Shown: positions 19,266-27,596, numbered from the stretch's first letter. The stretch: 64,000 bases of DNA from Candidatus Kapaibacterium sp. (GCA_028284775.1 JANQRB010000006.1:1-64000), one strand, 5' to 3'. Numbers and translations are program-made. Notes: generated by a model from the sequence alone, not told the origin.

Positions 19266-20144
19266 TTGAAGAATGTCATTGTATTATTCTGCCTCTTGCC
19301 CCTAACATTTGTCGCCGGTCTGACCGGCATGAGGGCTCAAATTGTCGAAATTGTCGTCGACAACCAGCGGATCGAAGGCAACACTTTCCATTTCGATATT
19401 TTCCTGCGCAACCACGGTCCCAACGATTACTACCTCGGCGAATGCGATTTTATGCTTCACTACAATCATCAGTTCTTCGGCAATTTCGAACCGGAAGCCA
19501 AGAGCGCGACGACCGGCAATATGGAGGCCTACGACCTCAACGCCCGCATCCTGGAAAACAATATACTTATGGTCGAGCTGTGGGCGCCCGAAATCGGCAA
19601 CGAAAATGAGTTCTCCCGGCGGGTCGAGGTTCTGCCGCCCGATCGGTCGATGGTATTTATTGGAACGGCTTCCGTACCGGGCATCATCGATCCGAACGGA
19701 ACGATGGGCTTGCGCTGGGCGAACGAGGGTCTGTTTAAGTCCTATCTGTCGCAGTTCGAGCTGGTTGAGCCCTGGCTCATCGAAGAGCTTGATAATGAGG
19801 CTCAGTGCAGCGATCCTTTCGATTACCCCTTGACGGGAGCTGTCACCGGTACTGCTGTCGATGAGCGGCGAGAGGCCAGAGCGACGTCCGCGCTGAAGGT
19901 CTATCCACAGCCGGCCGGACTCCTCTGTACGATTGAAGTACCCGCGGAGGAGAATAGCGCCATCAGCCTGCGGCTTGTCAGCCCGGATGGTCGCATCGTC
20001 TTGAAGACACGAGCAAGTCTGACGAATGGCCGCGTCCTGCTGCAGCTTCCGACGAGCCTCGGAACCGGTGTCTACCGGGCGCATATTCGTTCAATGCGGG
20101 ATAATCGTACCCTGGGTACTGCAACAATCCTTGTCGTCCGCTAG
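19266..20144 (+). CDS. Secreted protein with T9SS-type C-terminal sorting domain, paralogue 2
   Basis: A 292-residue paralogue of the preceding gene product: VEIVVDNQRIEGNTFHFDIFL and YYLGECDFMLHYN match VISYDLCIENQRVEGNDYFF and NLGESDILFSVN. The start is TTG at 19266, supported by GGAGAG seven bases upstream and by the signal peptide that begins there (MKNVIVLFCLLPLTFVAG); the next ATG lies at the signal cleavage site. The C-terminus (VYPQPAGLLCTIEVP, LVSPDGRIV, GTGVYRAHIRS, GTATILVVR) is the sorting domain. The 133-base gap from the first paralogue has no terminator, so both may be one transcript. Confidence 0.72.
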   Translation: MKNVIVLFCLLPLTFVAGLTGMRAQIVEIVVDNQRIEGNTFHFDIFLRNHGPNDYYLGECDFMLHYNHQFFGNFEPEAKSATTGNMEAYDLNARILENNILMVELWAPEIGNENEFSRRVEVLPPDRSMVFIGTASVPGIIDPNGTMGLRWANEGLFKSYLSQFELVEPWLIEELDNEAQCSDPFDYPLTGAVTGTAVDERREARATSALKVYPQPAGLLCTIEVPAEENSAISLRLVSPDGRIVLKTRASLTNGRVLLQLPTSLGTGVYRAHIRSMRDNRTLGTATILVVR

Positions 20145-20163
20145 CAGGGCGCGCAACAAAAGT

Positions 20164-20204
20164 GAAAGCGAACTGTTCGTCAGTGCGGACTGTTCGCTTT
20201 TTTT
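20164..20204 (+). terminator. Rho-independent terminator after the T9SS cargo pair
   Basis: AAAGCGAAC and GTTCGCTTT arms are followed by a run of T residues. It ends the cargo-gene transcript just before the acylphosphatase gene. Confidence 0.8.
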
Positions 20205-20211
20205 ATCGCTT

Positions 20212-20225
20212 CAAACCACTATACT
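20212..20225 (+). promoter_or_regulatory. CAAACCACTATACT block, third copy, upstream of acylphosphatase
   Basis: The 14-base block CAAACCACTATACT is identical to the block in the two repeats at 8.5-8.7 kb, and again directly follows a terminator hairpin. TATACT could be a -10 element, 14 bases before the acylphosphatase ATG. Confidence 0.4.
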
Positions 20226-20238
20226 GAAGAGGCGCTCT

Positions 20239-20523
20239 ATGGCGTCGTCAAGCGTTCGCGCGGAAGTGCGGGTCAGCGGCCGGGTACAGGGCGTGGGCTT
20301 TCGCTACTTTGTCATGCAGGCGGCTCAGGCCTGGGGGCTTAAAGGCATGACGCGGAATGAATCGGATGGGTCGGTCTTTACGATCGCCGAAGGCTCGTCG
20401 TCAAATGTCTCGCGGCTTGTAGAATTGATTGAACAGGGTTCCGAGTTCAGCCGTGTTGAAAACTGCCGGGTAGAATGGAAAGAAAGCAGCGGCGAATACG
20501 AGGAATTCAGGATCCAGCGTTAG
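20239..20523 (+). CDS. acyP: Acylphosphatase
   Basis: A 94-residue enzyme hydrolysing carboxyl-phosphate bonds such as acetyl phosphate. RAEVRVSGRVQGVGFRYFVMQAAQ contains the phosphate-binding loop with the catalytic Arg (GFRYF), and LKGMTRNESDGSV carries the catalytic Asn. Length is typical. The open frame runs upstream to 20026 but the ATG at 20239 matches family N-termini and avoids the T9SS gene. It overlaps the convergent radical SAM gene by 17 bases. Confidence 0.9.
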   Translation: MASSSVRAEVRVSGRVQGVGFRYFVMQAAQAWGLKGMTRNESDGSVFTIAEGSSSNVSRLVELIEQGSEFSRVENCRVEWKESSGEYEEFRIQR

Positions 20524-21400
20524 ATGGCGCCGGCAGATAGCGCCCGGCGAAACCATCTTTGCCGACGCCGACCCGCCCGGGCATGATTGAATTGGCCAGC
20601 CGAACAATGGCGTCGCGATAGGAAAGGTCAATCGAGGCGGCATTAACCTGTGCCATTGCCGCCGGCAGCGCCGTCTTCATGCTTCGTCTGCCATCGTCAC
20701 TGCCGTCACCCCCGATGAAATGGTCTATGACCACGGCATCGGCCACCTGGGCGATTCGCCGCAGGAATTCTTCGGGCCGGTCAATCGGTAACAACGGTGC
20801 GACCGTGATGACGACTTTTAGTCCGGCATCGCGCAGCCGTGCGGCCGCTTCGAAGCGCCTGTCGACCGTTGAAGCTGGTGGCGGAAGGCCCGGCAGGCGG
20901 TCCATATCGCTTTCAATCGTCAGTTGGCAGCTCAGGCGCGTTTCGCCGGCCAGTTGTCGCAGCAAGGGACAATAATCGCTCAGCCGATGCGAGTGGCTCT
21001 GGAGCATCAGGCTGTCGGGCGGATGGAGCAGCATCGCTTCCAACAGGCTCTTGCTGATACCGAAACGCCCTTCCTGCGGCACAAAGGGATCGGTGGAGCT
21101 CGACATAAAAATGCCGAAGCTCCCTAGCTTTTGTCTGGCCCAGTTCCGCTCCCGCTCAAAACCGCGCAAATAGCTTTCGGCGGCGTTGCGCCGTACCTCC
21201 AGAAAATCGCCCCAGGGTCGACCTTTTGTCACAAAGACATTATGCTGTACATAGCAGCCTGCGCCGCAGAGGGAATTGCCGTAGCTGCAGCCGCGATAGG
21301 GTTGCAGAGAATGGGAGGCAACCGAATGCAGGTAGCCGCTGCTGCGCGTCAGAATGTTCCGTACCGAAGTCTGCGTTACCGTGATGCCCATAGTCGCCAT
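20507..21400 (-). CDS. Radical SAM protein of the SPL-like group with a C-x6-C-x3-C cluster motif
   Basis: A protein of about 297 residues. YRGCSYGNSLCGAGCYVQH near residue 35 provides three cysteines spaced C-x6-C-x3-C, a departure from the usual C-x3-C-x2-C that holds the 4Fe-4S cluster. SSSTDPFVPQE and the TIESD segment match the TIM-barrel region of SPL/YcbR-like radical SAM proteins. VVITVAPLLPI and AVVIDHFIGGDGS follow. The substrate is unknown. The frame also has a GTG start at 21439; the ATG at 21400 gives a more usual N-terminus, but the start is uncertain. Confidence 0.7.
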   Translation of the reverse strand: MATMGITVTQTSVRNILTRSSGYLHSVASHSLQPYRGCSYGNSLCGAGCYVQHNVFVTKGRPWGDFLEVRRNAAESYLRGFERERNWARQKLGSFGIFMSSSTDPFVPQEGRFGISKSLLEAMLLHPPDSLMLQSHSHRLSDYCPLLRQLAGETRLSCQLTIESDMDRLPGLPPPASTVDRRFEAAARLRDAGLKVVITVAPLLPIDRPEEFLRRIAQVADAVVIDHFIGGDGSDDGRRSMKTALPAAMAQVNAASIDLSYRDAIVRLANSIMPGRVGVGKDGFAGRYLPAPSNAGS

Positions 21401-21461
21401 AATAAAAATTGCGGGGGCGTCCGCCACGCCGTCTAACACCGTCCCCTCCGTGCCTTAACAG

Positions 21462-21836
21462 CTAGTCGGTATTGGTTTCGATAATGCCGAAGATGTTTCC
21501 TTCCGTATCCTTGCAATAGGCAATATGGCCAACGCCCGGGATCGATACTTTCGGGCGAAAAACGCTGCCCTGCGCCGCTGTTATTTTGGCGACCGCTTCA
21601 TCTACGCTTGCGACCTCGATCGTCGCGATCAAGGCCTGCCGAAAGTCGCCGCGCGGCATTATCCCCCCATTTATGCCCGGGCTGTTGGAATCGCCGGTGT
21701 TCACCAGCCAGAAGGGGGCCGGGCCGTCCCATTTGCTGACTGACCAGCCGAATACATTCTGATAGAATCGACCGGCGCGCGCGGGATCGTCGGCCGTGAT
21801 GTCGAAGTGAGTGGGTCTGTTCACGACAAACTCCAT
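21462..21836 (-). CDS. VOC (glyoxalase/bleomycin resistance) family protein
   Basis: A 124-residue protein with two beta-alpha-beta-beta-beta units: THFDITADDPARAGRFYQNVFGW, then GGIMPRG...IATIEVASVDEAVAKITAAQG, and the terminal GHIAYCKDTEGNIFGIIE. Metal ligands in the family are the N-terminal His and the C-terminal Glu, both present. VOC members include dioxygenases, isomerases and antibiotic-binding proteins; this one resembles the predicted-enzyme group related to lactoylglutathione lyase, substrate unknown. It lies on the same strand as the sulfur cluster, 91 bases beyond its last gene. Confidence 0.8.
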   Translation of the reverse strand: MEFVVNRPTHFDITADDPARAGRFYQNVFGWSVSKWDGPAPFWLVNTGDSNSPGINGGIMPRGDFRQALIATIEVASVDEAVAKITAAQGSVFRPKVSIPGVGHIAYCKDTEGNIFGIIETNTD

Positions 21837-21927
21837 GCAGAGTTAAACAAGTAGAGTCTAGGGCGCGACACAGAGGTATTCACGTGTCTGCACTTTATGT
21901 GAATGCTCCTGGATTAACACGCGAAAA

Positions 21928-22341
21928 TCAATGTGGCAGCAAATGCTGAACGCGCCCGTAAACAAAGGTTCCCAAAATAGCGCTGGCGAGCATTACAACT
22001 GCGACGCTGAAGCCATTGCCGATCAGAATGTACATCGGACCGGGGCATGCACCCGTCAGGGCCCAGCCCATTCCAAACGTGAGGCCGCCTAACAGATGCT
22101 GCGGTACGCGGCGCGGTTTATTTGCGAGTGTGATTGATTCACCGTCCAGCGAGCGCCACTGGCCGCGTTTAATTAATGCCACGATGATAATGCCCAGCAA
22201 AATAGCCGACCCCAGAACGCCATACATGTGAAATGAATCGAAGCGGAACATTTCCTGCAGACGATACCATGAGATTACTTCGCCCTTCGATAGTATGATA
22301 CCGAACAAAACTCCCACCAATGCAAAACGTAGGTATTTCAT
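21928..22341 (-). CDS. YeeE/YedE-type sulfur permease, half subunit (DUF6691-like)
   Basis: A 137-residue membrane protein with about four transmembrane helices. MKYLRFALVGVLFGIILSK is the first helix; GLTFGMGWALTGACPGP contains the conserved Cys in a Gly-rich turn typical of the YeeE/YedE (TsuA-like) fold. Such proteins move thiosulfate or persulfide sulfur across the inner membrane. The ATG at 22341 is 11 bases after the upstream half subunit; the longer frame to 22434 would overlap that gene and lacks family sequence. The two halves probably form one transporter. Confidence 0.8.
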   Translation of the reverse strand: MKYLRFALVGVLFGIILSKGEVISWYRLQEMFRFDSFHMYGVLGSAILLGIIIVALIKRGQWRSLDGESITLANKPRRVPQHLLGGLTFGMGWALTGACPGPMYILIGNGFSVAVVMLASAILGTFVYGRVQHLLPH

Positions 22342-22352
22342 AACGACCACTG

Positions 22353-22910
22353 TTAAAGAATGACAGGAAGCAGAATATGTGTAACGATTAAGCCGCCCGT
22401 AAAGAATCCAAGTATTGCGAGCAGCGAAGGCCACTGCAGGTTGCTAAGCCCGCTGATGCCGTGGCCCGATGTACATCCGCCGGCCCAACGCGCGCCAAAG
22501 CCGACCAAAAAAGCGCCGAATACCATAAAAATCAATCCACTCGATGAGAGCAGGCCACTCCAGGAAAAGATATGCGCGGGCAGCAATTCCGGCCCGGATT
22601 CAATGCCGATATCCTGTAAAGCGTGAGCCGTGGCGGGCGCAATTCGGATTGGCTCCGGATCGGCGAGCAAAGTAGCGGCGATGACGCCGCCAAGCAGTGC
22701 GCCGAGCGCAAACACGATATTCCAGATCTGCATCCGCCAGTCGAAATCAAAAAATGACGAGGACTTGCCGGCTCCTAATGCCGCGCAGGTTGTTCGGAAT
22801 GTCGATGAGATACCGAAGGCTTTGCCAAAGTAGAGCAGCAACAACATTACCATTGCGATACCGGGCCCCGTGACCCACCACGGCCATGGCTGTGACAACC
22901 AGTCAATCAT
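22353..22910 (-). CDS. YeeE/YedE-type sulfur permease, first half subunit
   Basis: A 185-residue inner-membrane protein. After MIDWLSQPWPWWVTGP it has a helix with LLLLYFGKAFGISS, a helix in IVFALGALLGGVIAA, and ARWAGGCTSGHGISGLS, where the GCTSGHG motif carries the Cys proposed to relay sulfur in this family. The start at 22910 fits the neighbours; the frame extends upstream but would overlap the MBL-rhodanese gene region without family sequence. Together with the following half-size gene and the upstream persulfide-handling gene it forms a sulfur import and oxidation cluster. Confidence 0.82.
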   Translation of the reverse strand: MIDWLSQPWPWWVTGPGIAMVMLLLLYFGKAFGISSTFRTTCAALGAGKSSSFFDFDWRMQIWNIVFALGALLGGVIAATLLADPEPIRIAPATAHALQDIGIESGPELLPAHIFSWSGLLSSSGLIFMVFGAFLVGFGARWAGGCTSGHGISGLSNLQWPSLLAILGFFTGGLIVTHILLPVIL

Positions 22911-22953
22911 AATTCCAGTCCGATCAATTGTGAGTACTTCCCTTCCATCGCAC

Positions 22954-24291
22954 TTACTTAAACAAACTGATCTTTTCACCGAGATCGTAAATGAGCGTCG
23001 AGTCAGGCAATGCCGCCTCCAGAATGCTGGCGCCGGCTGCCGACCTGTAACCGGCGGCACAGTGCACAACAATTGGTTTATCCAGCGCCACTTCGCCGGC
23101 CCGTTCCCGCAGCTCGGGCAGGGGAATGCTCACGCTATTGTTAAAGTAAGCGCCGTCTCGGAACTCGCCTTCATTGCGAATATCCACGATCGTATAGTTG
23201 TCCGGCTGCGCGCGGAAGTCGTCCAGCTCGAGTTGTCCACTCGTTGCGAGGCCCTGATTCGGCGCGGGCAGCGCAGCGACAATGTTGCCTTCGTAGCCGA
23301 TTTTGGCTGCTTTGCGAATGAGCGCATCCAGGTCGGCTTCATCATCCGCGACAAGGTAAAAGCGTTCGTCCGGCCCGACGATGGAGCCCAGCCAGGTTTC
23401 GAACTTGCCGCCATCCTGAATGTTAATCGCGCCCGGAATGTGATGAAGCTTAAACAGCGGGCCGGGCCGCGTGTCGATCACGAGTACATTGTCGTCTAGC
23501 GCTGCATTGCGCTGTAAGCGGGGTACGGCCCGACAGCTCTCGTCCAGGTTGGCGGCGCCGCGACGATTGAGTTCTACATCGAATCCAAAATACTTGGGCA
23601 TAAAAGGCTGATCGGCCATGATGCGTTCTACGAATTCTTCTTCGCTCATTGTCTGAAGAGCGTAGTTCTCGCGTTTTTCACGTCCGATCGAGCTGAAGCG
23701 ATCCGGGCTGAGATTCTTGCCGCAGAGTGAACCGGCGCCGTGGGAGGGATAGACGAGCACATCATCATCCAGGGTCATCAGTTTGCGGCGCGTCGAGCTG
23801 TACATCTGGCGCGCAAGTTCCTCCTTCTTCGCGGTCATGTTGCCGACGCCCTCGCGCAAATCGGGCCGGCCGACATCACCGACAAATAGCGTGTCGCCGG
23901 TGAATACGGCATGGCTGTTGTCCTCGGAATCTCTGAGCAGTATCGAAATACTGTCCGGCGAATGACCAGGCGTATTGAGCGCCGTTAGGGAAACAGCGCC
24001 GATCCCGATCCGGTCACCTTCGTCGAAGGCCTTGTGCGGGTAGTCCGCTCCAATCAAATCGCTGGCGTAAATCGTCGCTCCGGTCGAGCGATGGATTTCC
24101 AGATGACTGCTGACGAAGTCGGCATGCGGATGTGTCTCGATAACTGCAACAATGCGGGCTGATTGCGATTGGGCATAGTCGTAGTATTGCTGTGGATCGC
24201 GCCCCGGATCAATTACCGCAACTTCGCCATTGCTTGCGATGGCATAGGAGGCATGCGCCAGGCCCGTATCATAAAACTGTTTGATGTGCAT
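22954..24291 (-). CDS. MBL-fold persulfide dioxygenase-like protein fused to rhodanese domains
   Basis: A 445-residue cytoplasmic protein. Residues 1-about 240 are a metallo-beta-lactamase fold with ETHPHADFVSSH, TPGHSPDS and FTGDTLFVGDVGRPD, the metal-site pattern of ETHE1/Blh-type persulfide dioxygenases that oxidise glutathione persulfide to sulfite. A middle rhodanese-like domain (about 255-345) lacks an active-site Cys (LVADDEADLD at that point). The C-terminal rhodanese domain has the loop VVHCAAGYRSAAG with its Cys. AGAGG nine bases before ATG supports the start. It is third in the ArsR-TauE-MBL-YeeE-YeeE cluster. Confidence 0.85.
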   Translation of the reverse strand: MHIKQFYDTGLAHASYAIASNGEVAVIDPGRDPQQYYDYAQSQSARIVAVIETHPHADFVSSHLEIHRSTGATIYASDLIGADYPHKAFDEGDRIGIGAVSLTALNTPGHSPDSISILLRDSEDNSHAVFTGDTLFVGDVGRPDLREGVGNMTAKKEELARQMYSSTRRKLMTLDDDVLVYPSHGAGSLCGKNLSPDRFSSIGREKRENYALQTMSEEEFVERIMADQPFMPKYFGFDVELNRRGAANLDESCRAVPRLQRNAALDDNVLVIDTRPGPLFKLHHIPGAINIQDGGKFETWLGSIVGPDERFYLVADDEADLDALIRKAAKIGYEGNIVAALPAPNQGLATSGQLELDDFRAQPDNYTIVDIRNEGEFRDGAYFNNSVSIPLPELRERAGEVALDKPIVVHCAAGYRSAAGASILEAALPDSTLIYDLGEKISLFK

Positions 24292-24329
24292 TGTGAATAT
24301 CCTCTGAAAGAGTAAAAAACTATCAATGT

Positions 24330-25133
24330 TTAATGCCAGAAAAATTCTTTCGCAAAAATGAAGATGCTCATGAACAGGATAAACCAGCCGAATCCCTTTT
24401 GCAGTCTCTTCCCGGAGATGAAAGTGGATGCAAAAGAGCCCAGATAAATGCCGCCGACTGCCAGGCCCGTGAAGCTCAGCAGAAAGGGCCAGTCTATCGG
24501 CTGACCTGCATTCACGTCGCCCAGAAAGCCGATCAATGACTTGGCAGCCACAATCAGGAGCGAGGTCCCCACCGCAGTTTTCATCGGCAGCCGCCCAAGG
24601 AGGACCAGGGCCGGAATGATCAGGAAGCCGCCGCCGGCGCCGACGATGCCGGTCAGAACACCCACCACGATCCCTTCCACTGTGATTACTCCAAACTTAA
24701 AGCGTGTACCGCCCGCTGAAGCGCTTGTCTTCACCGGTGCCGAACGGATCATGGAAACGGCCGCGAAAATCATCAGAGCGGCGAACAACAGCATAATGGC
24801 AATGTGTCGCGTCAGCCGGAAATCGCCGACGTAAAACAACTGATCAGGTATAGCCGGAATCAAAAACATTCGAGTAAAATAGACTGCCGCAAGCGCCGGT
24901 ACCGCAAAGACAATCGCCGTTCGGTAATCGAGCTGGCCTTTGCGCATGTATTGTATGGATCCGGCGACCGCCGTACTGCCGACGATAAACAGCGAATATG
25001 AAGTTGACAAAATCACTTCCAGGCCAAGCATATATGTTAACACGGGCAGGGTTAAAATCGACCCGCCGCCGCCTACCAGCCCCATGATAAATCCGATGCC
25101 GATTGCCGCCGCGTAACCCAGTACATCTTCCAT
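24330..25133 (-). CDS. TauE/SafE family sulfite exporter-like permease
   Basis: A 267-residue inner-membrane protein with about eight helices in two repeated halves: IGIGFIMGLVGGGGSILTLPVL and GIVVGVLTGIVGAGGGFLIIPAL, the glycine-rich signature of the TauE/SafE family, which exports sulfite or sulfonates. It lies between the ArsR regulator and the persulfide dioxygenase-like gene, so export of sulfite produced by that enzyme is a reasonable job. Spacing to the neighbours (38 and 63 bases) suits a single operon. Confidence 0.88.
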   Translation of the reverse strand: MEDVLGYAAAIGIGFIMGLVGGGGSILTLPVLTYMLGLEVILSTSYSLFIVGSTAVAGSIQYMRKGQLDYRTAIVFAVPALAAVYFTRMFLIPAIPDQLFYVGDFRLTRHIAIMLLFAALMIFAAVSMIRSAPVKTSASAGGTRFKFGVITVEGIVVGVLTGIVGAGGGFLIIPALVLLGRLPMKTAVGTSLLIVAAKSLIGFLGDVNAGQPIDWPFLLSFTGLAVGGIYLGSFASTFISGKRLQKGFGWFILFMSIFIFAKEFFWH

Positions 25134-25196
25134 TGTGCCGAATCCACTATTAATTGTCCTGCTTCATATCGAGGGTGCTTTGCACCCGCTTCAATG

Positions 25197-25493
25197 CTAC
25201 ACCATGTTACATTCGCAATTTTCGAGACAGTCGAAGATCTTGGTGATATCCTTGGCCTTAAGGCTGTAGTACATACGCTTGCCTTCACGCCTGCAGGCCA
25301 GAATGCCTTTGAGCTTCATGGTCGCAAGATGATGGGAAGTCAACGACTGTTCCGTACCCAGACGCTCGCAAATCTCGCTGACCGGCAACTCATCCAGCCC
25401 GCCTAACAATTCGACAATGCTCAGTCGCAGCGGATGCGCCACAACCTTCAGGATGTAAGCGGCTTTCTCGATTTTGTCTGCTGCAAGTCCCAT
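25197..25493 (-). CDS. ArsR/SmtB family repressor of the sulfur cluster
   Basis: A 98-residue winged-helix repressor. VVAHPLRLSIVELL is helix 1-2, SEICERLGTEQSLTSHHLATMK is the recognition helix region, and EGKRMYYSL is the wing. Cys42 sits in helix 3 (SEIC) and Cys89, Cys93 and Cys95 cluster at the C-terminus (DCLENCEC). Related persulfide sensors (BigR/SqrR) use one Cys in each of two such places, so a thiol sensor is likely, but a metal sensor is not excluded. The ATG at 25493 is chosen because the longer frame would cross the operator. It is first in the operon. Confidence 0.85.
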   Translation of the reverse strand: MGLAADKIEKAAYILKVVAHPLRLSIVELLGGLDELPVSEICERLGTEQSLTSHHLATMKLKGILACRREGKRMYYSLKAKDITKIFDCLENCECNMV

Positions 25494-25538
25494 TATTCGA
25501 TCCCGTTGTATTTGATCGGGTGTCAATATATGAATAGA

Positions 25539-25552
25539 TGAACATATATTCA
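25539..25552. promoter_or_regulatory. ArsR/SmtB-type operator
   Basis: TGAACATATATTCA is an imperfect palindrome of the TGAA-n6-TTCA kind bound by ArsR/SmtB repressors. A further TGAATA half site lies just upstream. It is centred about 50 bases before the arsR-like ATG on the minus strand, where it could block the promoter. Confidence 0.65.
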
Positions 25553-25808
25553 ATTGTTTGTGTGACACGCAGACGGAGCCGGACGACGCTTATTGTTGAG
25601 ATCGGCCGGATCGATGAAAGGTCGGCGGCCCTGCGAGCGTGGGAAGGCCTGTGGCTCCATAATCCGGCGGCATTGCGCGGGGCCGGAAGGCTTCGCGCAA
25701 AAAAAATGGAAAAAAGTATCGCTGCATTTCCTGAAAATTGTGCGAAATTACCGTCTTCCGGTCAGGAGTTCTGACGGAGTGAGTTTTTTATGATCAGGGA
25801 GGAAGTTC

Positions 25809-27140
25809 ATGGATCTAGACCGATTCGAGCAGGGGCTTATTCGCCGCAACCCGGGCCAACCGGAGTTTCATCAGGCAGTTCGCGAAGTTGCCGAAAAAGT
25901 GATTCCCTTCATCAACAAGAATCCAAAATATGAAAAGGCCGGCATCCTGGAACGAATGACAGAGCCGGATCGCGTTGTGATGTTCCGTGTCAGTTGGACA
26001 GATGACGCGGGCAATGTACGCGTAAACCGCGGCTACCGGGTTCAGTTTAACAATGCTATCGGTCCCTACAAAGGTGGTCTGCGTTTCGACAAGTCCGTCA
26101 GCTTAAGTATTCTCAAGTTCCTGGGCTTTGAGCAAATTTTCAAAAACAGTTTAACCACCTTGCCGATGGGCGGCGGCAAAGGCGGCGCCGATTTTAATCC
26201 GAAAGGGAAGAGCGACGCGGAAGTAATGCGATTCTGCCAGTCTTTTATGACGGAGCTCTACCGTCACATCGGCTCCAATGTCGACATCCCCGCCGGCGAC
26301 ATTGGCGTTGGCGCGCGTGAAGTGTCGTATCTGTTCGGTCAATACAAGCGTCTGGCCAATGAGTTTGCCGGTGTGCTGACCGGTAAGGGCCTCCAATTCG
26401 GGGGCAGCCCTATCCGCACCGAAGCCACGGGCTACGGTGCTGTGTATTTCGCGCGTGAGATGTTGCAGCATAGCGGCGAAGATATCGAGGGTAAAACCGC
26501 CAGTGTCTCGGGTTCGGGCAATGTGGCGCAATACGCGGCCGAAAAGTTGATTCAGCTGGGAGCGAAAGTACTGACGCTTTCCGATCGCCATGGCTATCTT
26601 TACGATGCACAAGGCATTAACGAGGAAAAGCTGGCTTACATCATCGACCTCAAAACGAATCGCCGTGCTTCACTGGAGGAATACACGAAGGAATTTGGCG
26701 GCGAGTATCACAAAGGCGAGCGCCCTTGGAAGGTGCCCTGCGATATGGCTTTTCCCTGCGCCACGCAAAACGAACTGGATGGCGATGATGCCCGACACCT
26801 GCTGCAGGGCGGCTGCCGTGTTGTAAGCGAAGGCGCTAATATGCCCTCGACTGTCGAGGCGGTGCATGCATTCGAGCAGGCAAAGATTCTCTATGCTCCC
26901 GGCAAGGCATCGAACGCCGGCGGTGTTGCCGTGTCGGGCCTGGAGATGACGCAGAACTCCATCCGCATGACCTGGAAATCAGAAGAAGTCGATACCAAAC
27001 TCATGGAAATCATGGGACGCATTCATGAGAAGTGCGTTGAGTACGGACAGGACAACGGACGGGTGAATTATGTACAGGGCGCAAACATCGGGGGCTTCGT
27101 GAAAGTTGCTGACGCGATGCTTGCTTACGGCGTTGTCTGA
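25809..27140 (+). CDS. gdhA: Glutamate dehydrogenase (probably NADP-specific, hexameric)
   Basis: A 443-residue enzyme that makes glutamate from 2-oxoglutarate and ammonia. Landmarks: VNRGYRVQFNNAIGPYKGGLRF, TTLPMGGGKGGADFNPKG with the catalytic lysine region, VDIPAGDIGVGARE, the Rossmann segment SVSGSGNVAQYAAEKL and GGVAVSGLEMTQNS. The length fits the small hexameric class. GGGAGGAAG lies just before the ATG. The 315-base gap upstream contains the ArsR operator and a hairpin (25673-25700) but no other gene. Confidence 0.95.
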   Translation: MDLDRFEQGLIRRNPGQPEFHQAVREVAEKVIPFINKNPKYEKAGILERMTEPDRVVMFRVSWTDDAGNVRVNRGYRVQFNNAIGPYKGGLRFDKSVSLSILKFLGFEQIFKNSLTTLPMGGGKGGADFNPKGKSDAEVMRFCQSFMTELYRHIGSNVDIPAGDIGVGAREVSYLFGQYKRLANEFAGVLTGKGLQFGGSPIRTEATGYGAVYFAREMLQHSGEDIEGKTASVSGSGNVAQYAAEKLIQLGAKVLTLSDRHGYLYDAQGINEEKLAYIIDLKTNRRASLEEYTKEFGGEYHKGERPWKVPCDMAFPCATQNELDGDDARHLLQGGCRVVSEGANMPSTVEAVHAFEQAKILYAPGKASNAGGVAVSGLEMTQNSIRMTWKSEEVDTKLMEIMGRIHEKCVEYGQDNGRVNYVQGANIGGFVKVADAMLAYGVV

Positions 27141-27162
27141 ACCGGATTATGTCGTCAATTTA

Positions 27163-27205
27163 AAGGCCTGCCTGAATGCCCACGCATTGGCAGGCCTTGT
27201 GTTTT
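27163..27205 (+). terminator. Rho-independent terminator of gdhA
   Basis: A perfect 10-bp stem AAGGCCTGCC/GGCAGGCCTT, with a second small stem inside, is followed by GTGTTTT. Confidence 0.8.
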
Positions 27206-27384
27206 ATGCCTGCCATGACCGCGGGATCCCCAGTATTCAAGCCCTTTCCCGGTTTTCGAGTTGTCAGGCGACGCCCTGGCGGAGAGCGGCCGTGGCGCTG
27301 ATTGCTGTGTATTTGTCTATAGGATGAAATCTCAGGATGGTGGGGGCGAGCTCAAAATGGCAGGGGGAAGCCTCGGGGTGTTTA

Positions 27385-27415
27385 AACAAACAAAGCGGCT
27401 CAATTGCGAGCCGCT
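27385..27415 (-). terminator. Terminator downstream of tRNA-Ser
   Basis: On the minus strand AGCGGCTC/GAGCCGCT with a six-base loop is followed by TTGTTTGTTT, 18 bases beyond the 3' end of the tRNA. Confidence 0.75.
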
Positions 27416-27432
27416 CGTCGGAATGTCTGTTG

Positions 27433-27519
27433 CGGAGAGAGAGAGATTCGAACTCTCGGTAGGGTTTCCCCTACGCAGGTTTAGCAAACCTGTGCCTTCA
27501 GCCACTCGGCCACCTCTCC
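27433..27519 (-). tRNA. tRNA-Ser (GCU anticodon)
   Basis: An 87-base class II tRNA: acceptor GGAGAGG pairs with UCUCUCC, anticodon stem-loop CAGGU-UUGCUAA-ACCUG with anticodon GCU, a long variable arm (GUAGGG/CCCUAC), T arm GAGAG-UUCGAAU-CUCUC, discriminator G. CCA is not encoded. Confidence 0.95.
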
Positions 27520-27596
27520 GTGTGCTTAAGAGCAGCAAATTTAGCACTTCCCGGCAGGATGAGCAAATTATTTTTGCTGCCTCGGCCGCGGCGCGG

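Noticed and set aside
25673..25700. Hairpin TTGCGCG/CGCGCAA upstream of gdhA as a terminator
   Set aside because: A residues, not T, follow the stem on the plus strand, and on the minus strand the T run precedes it, so it is not a Rho-independent terminator.
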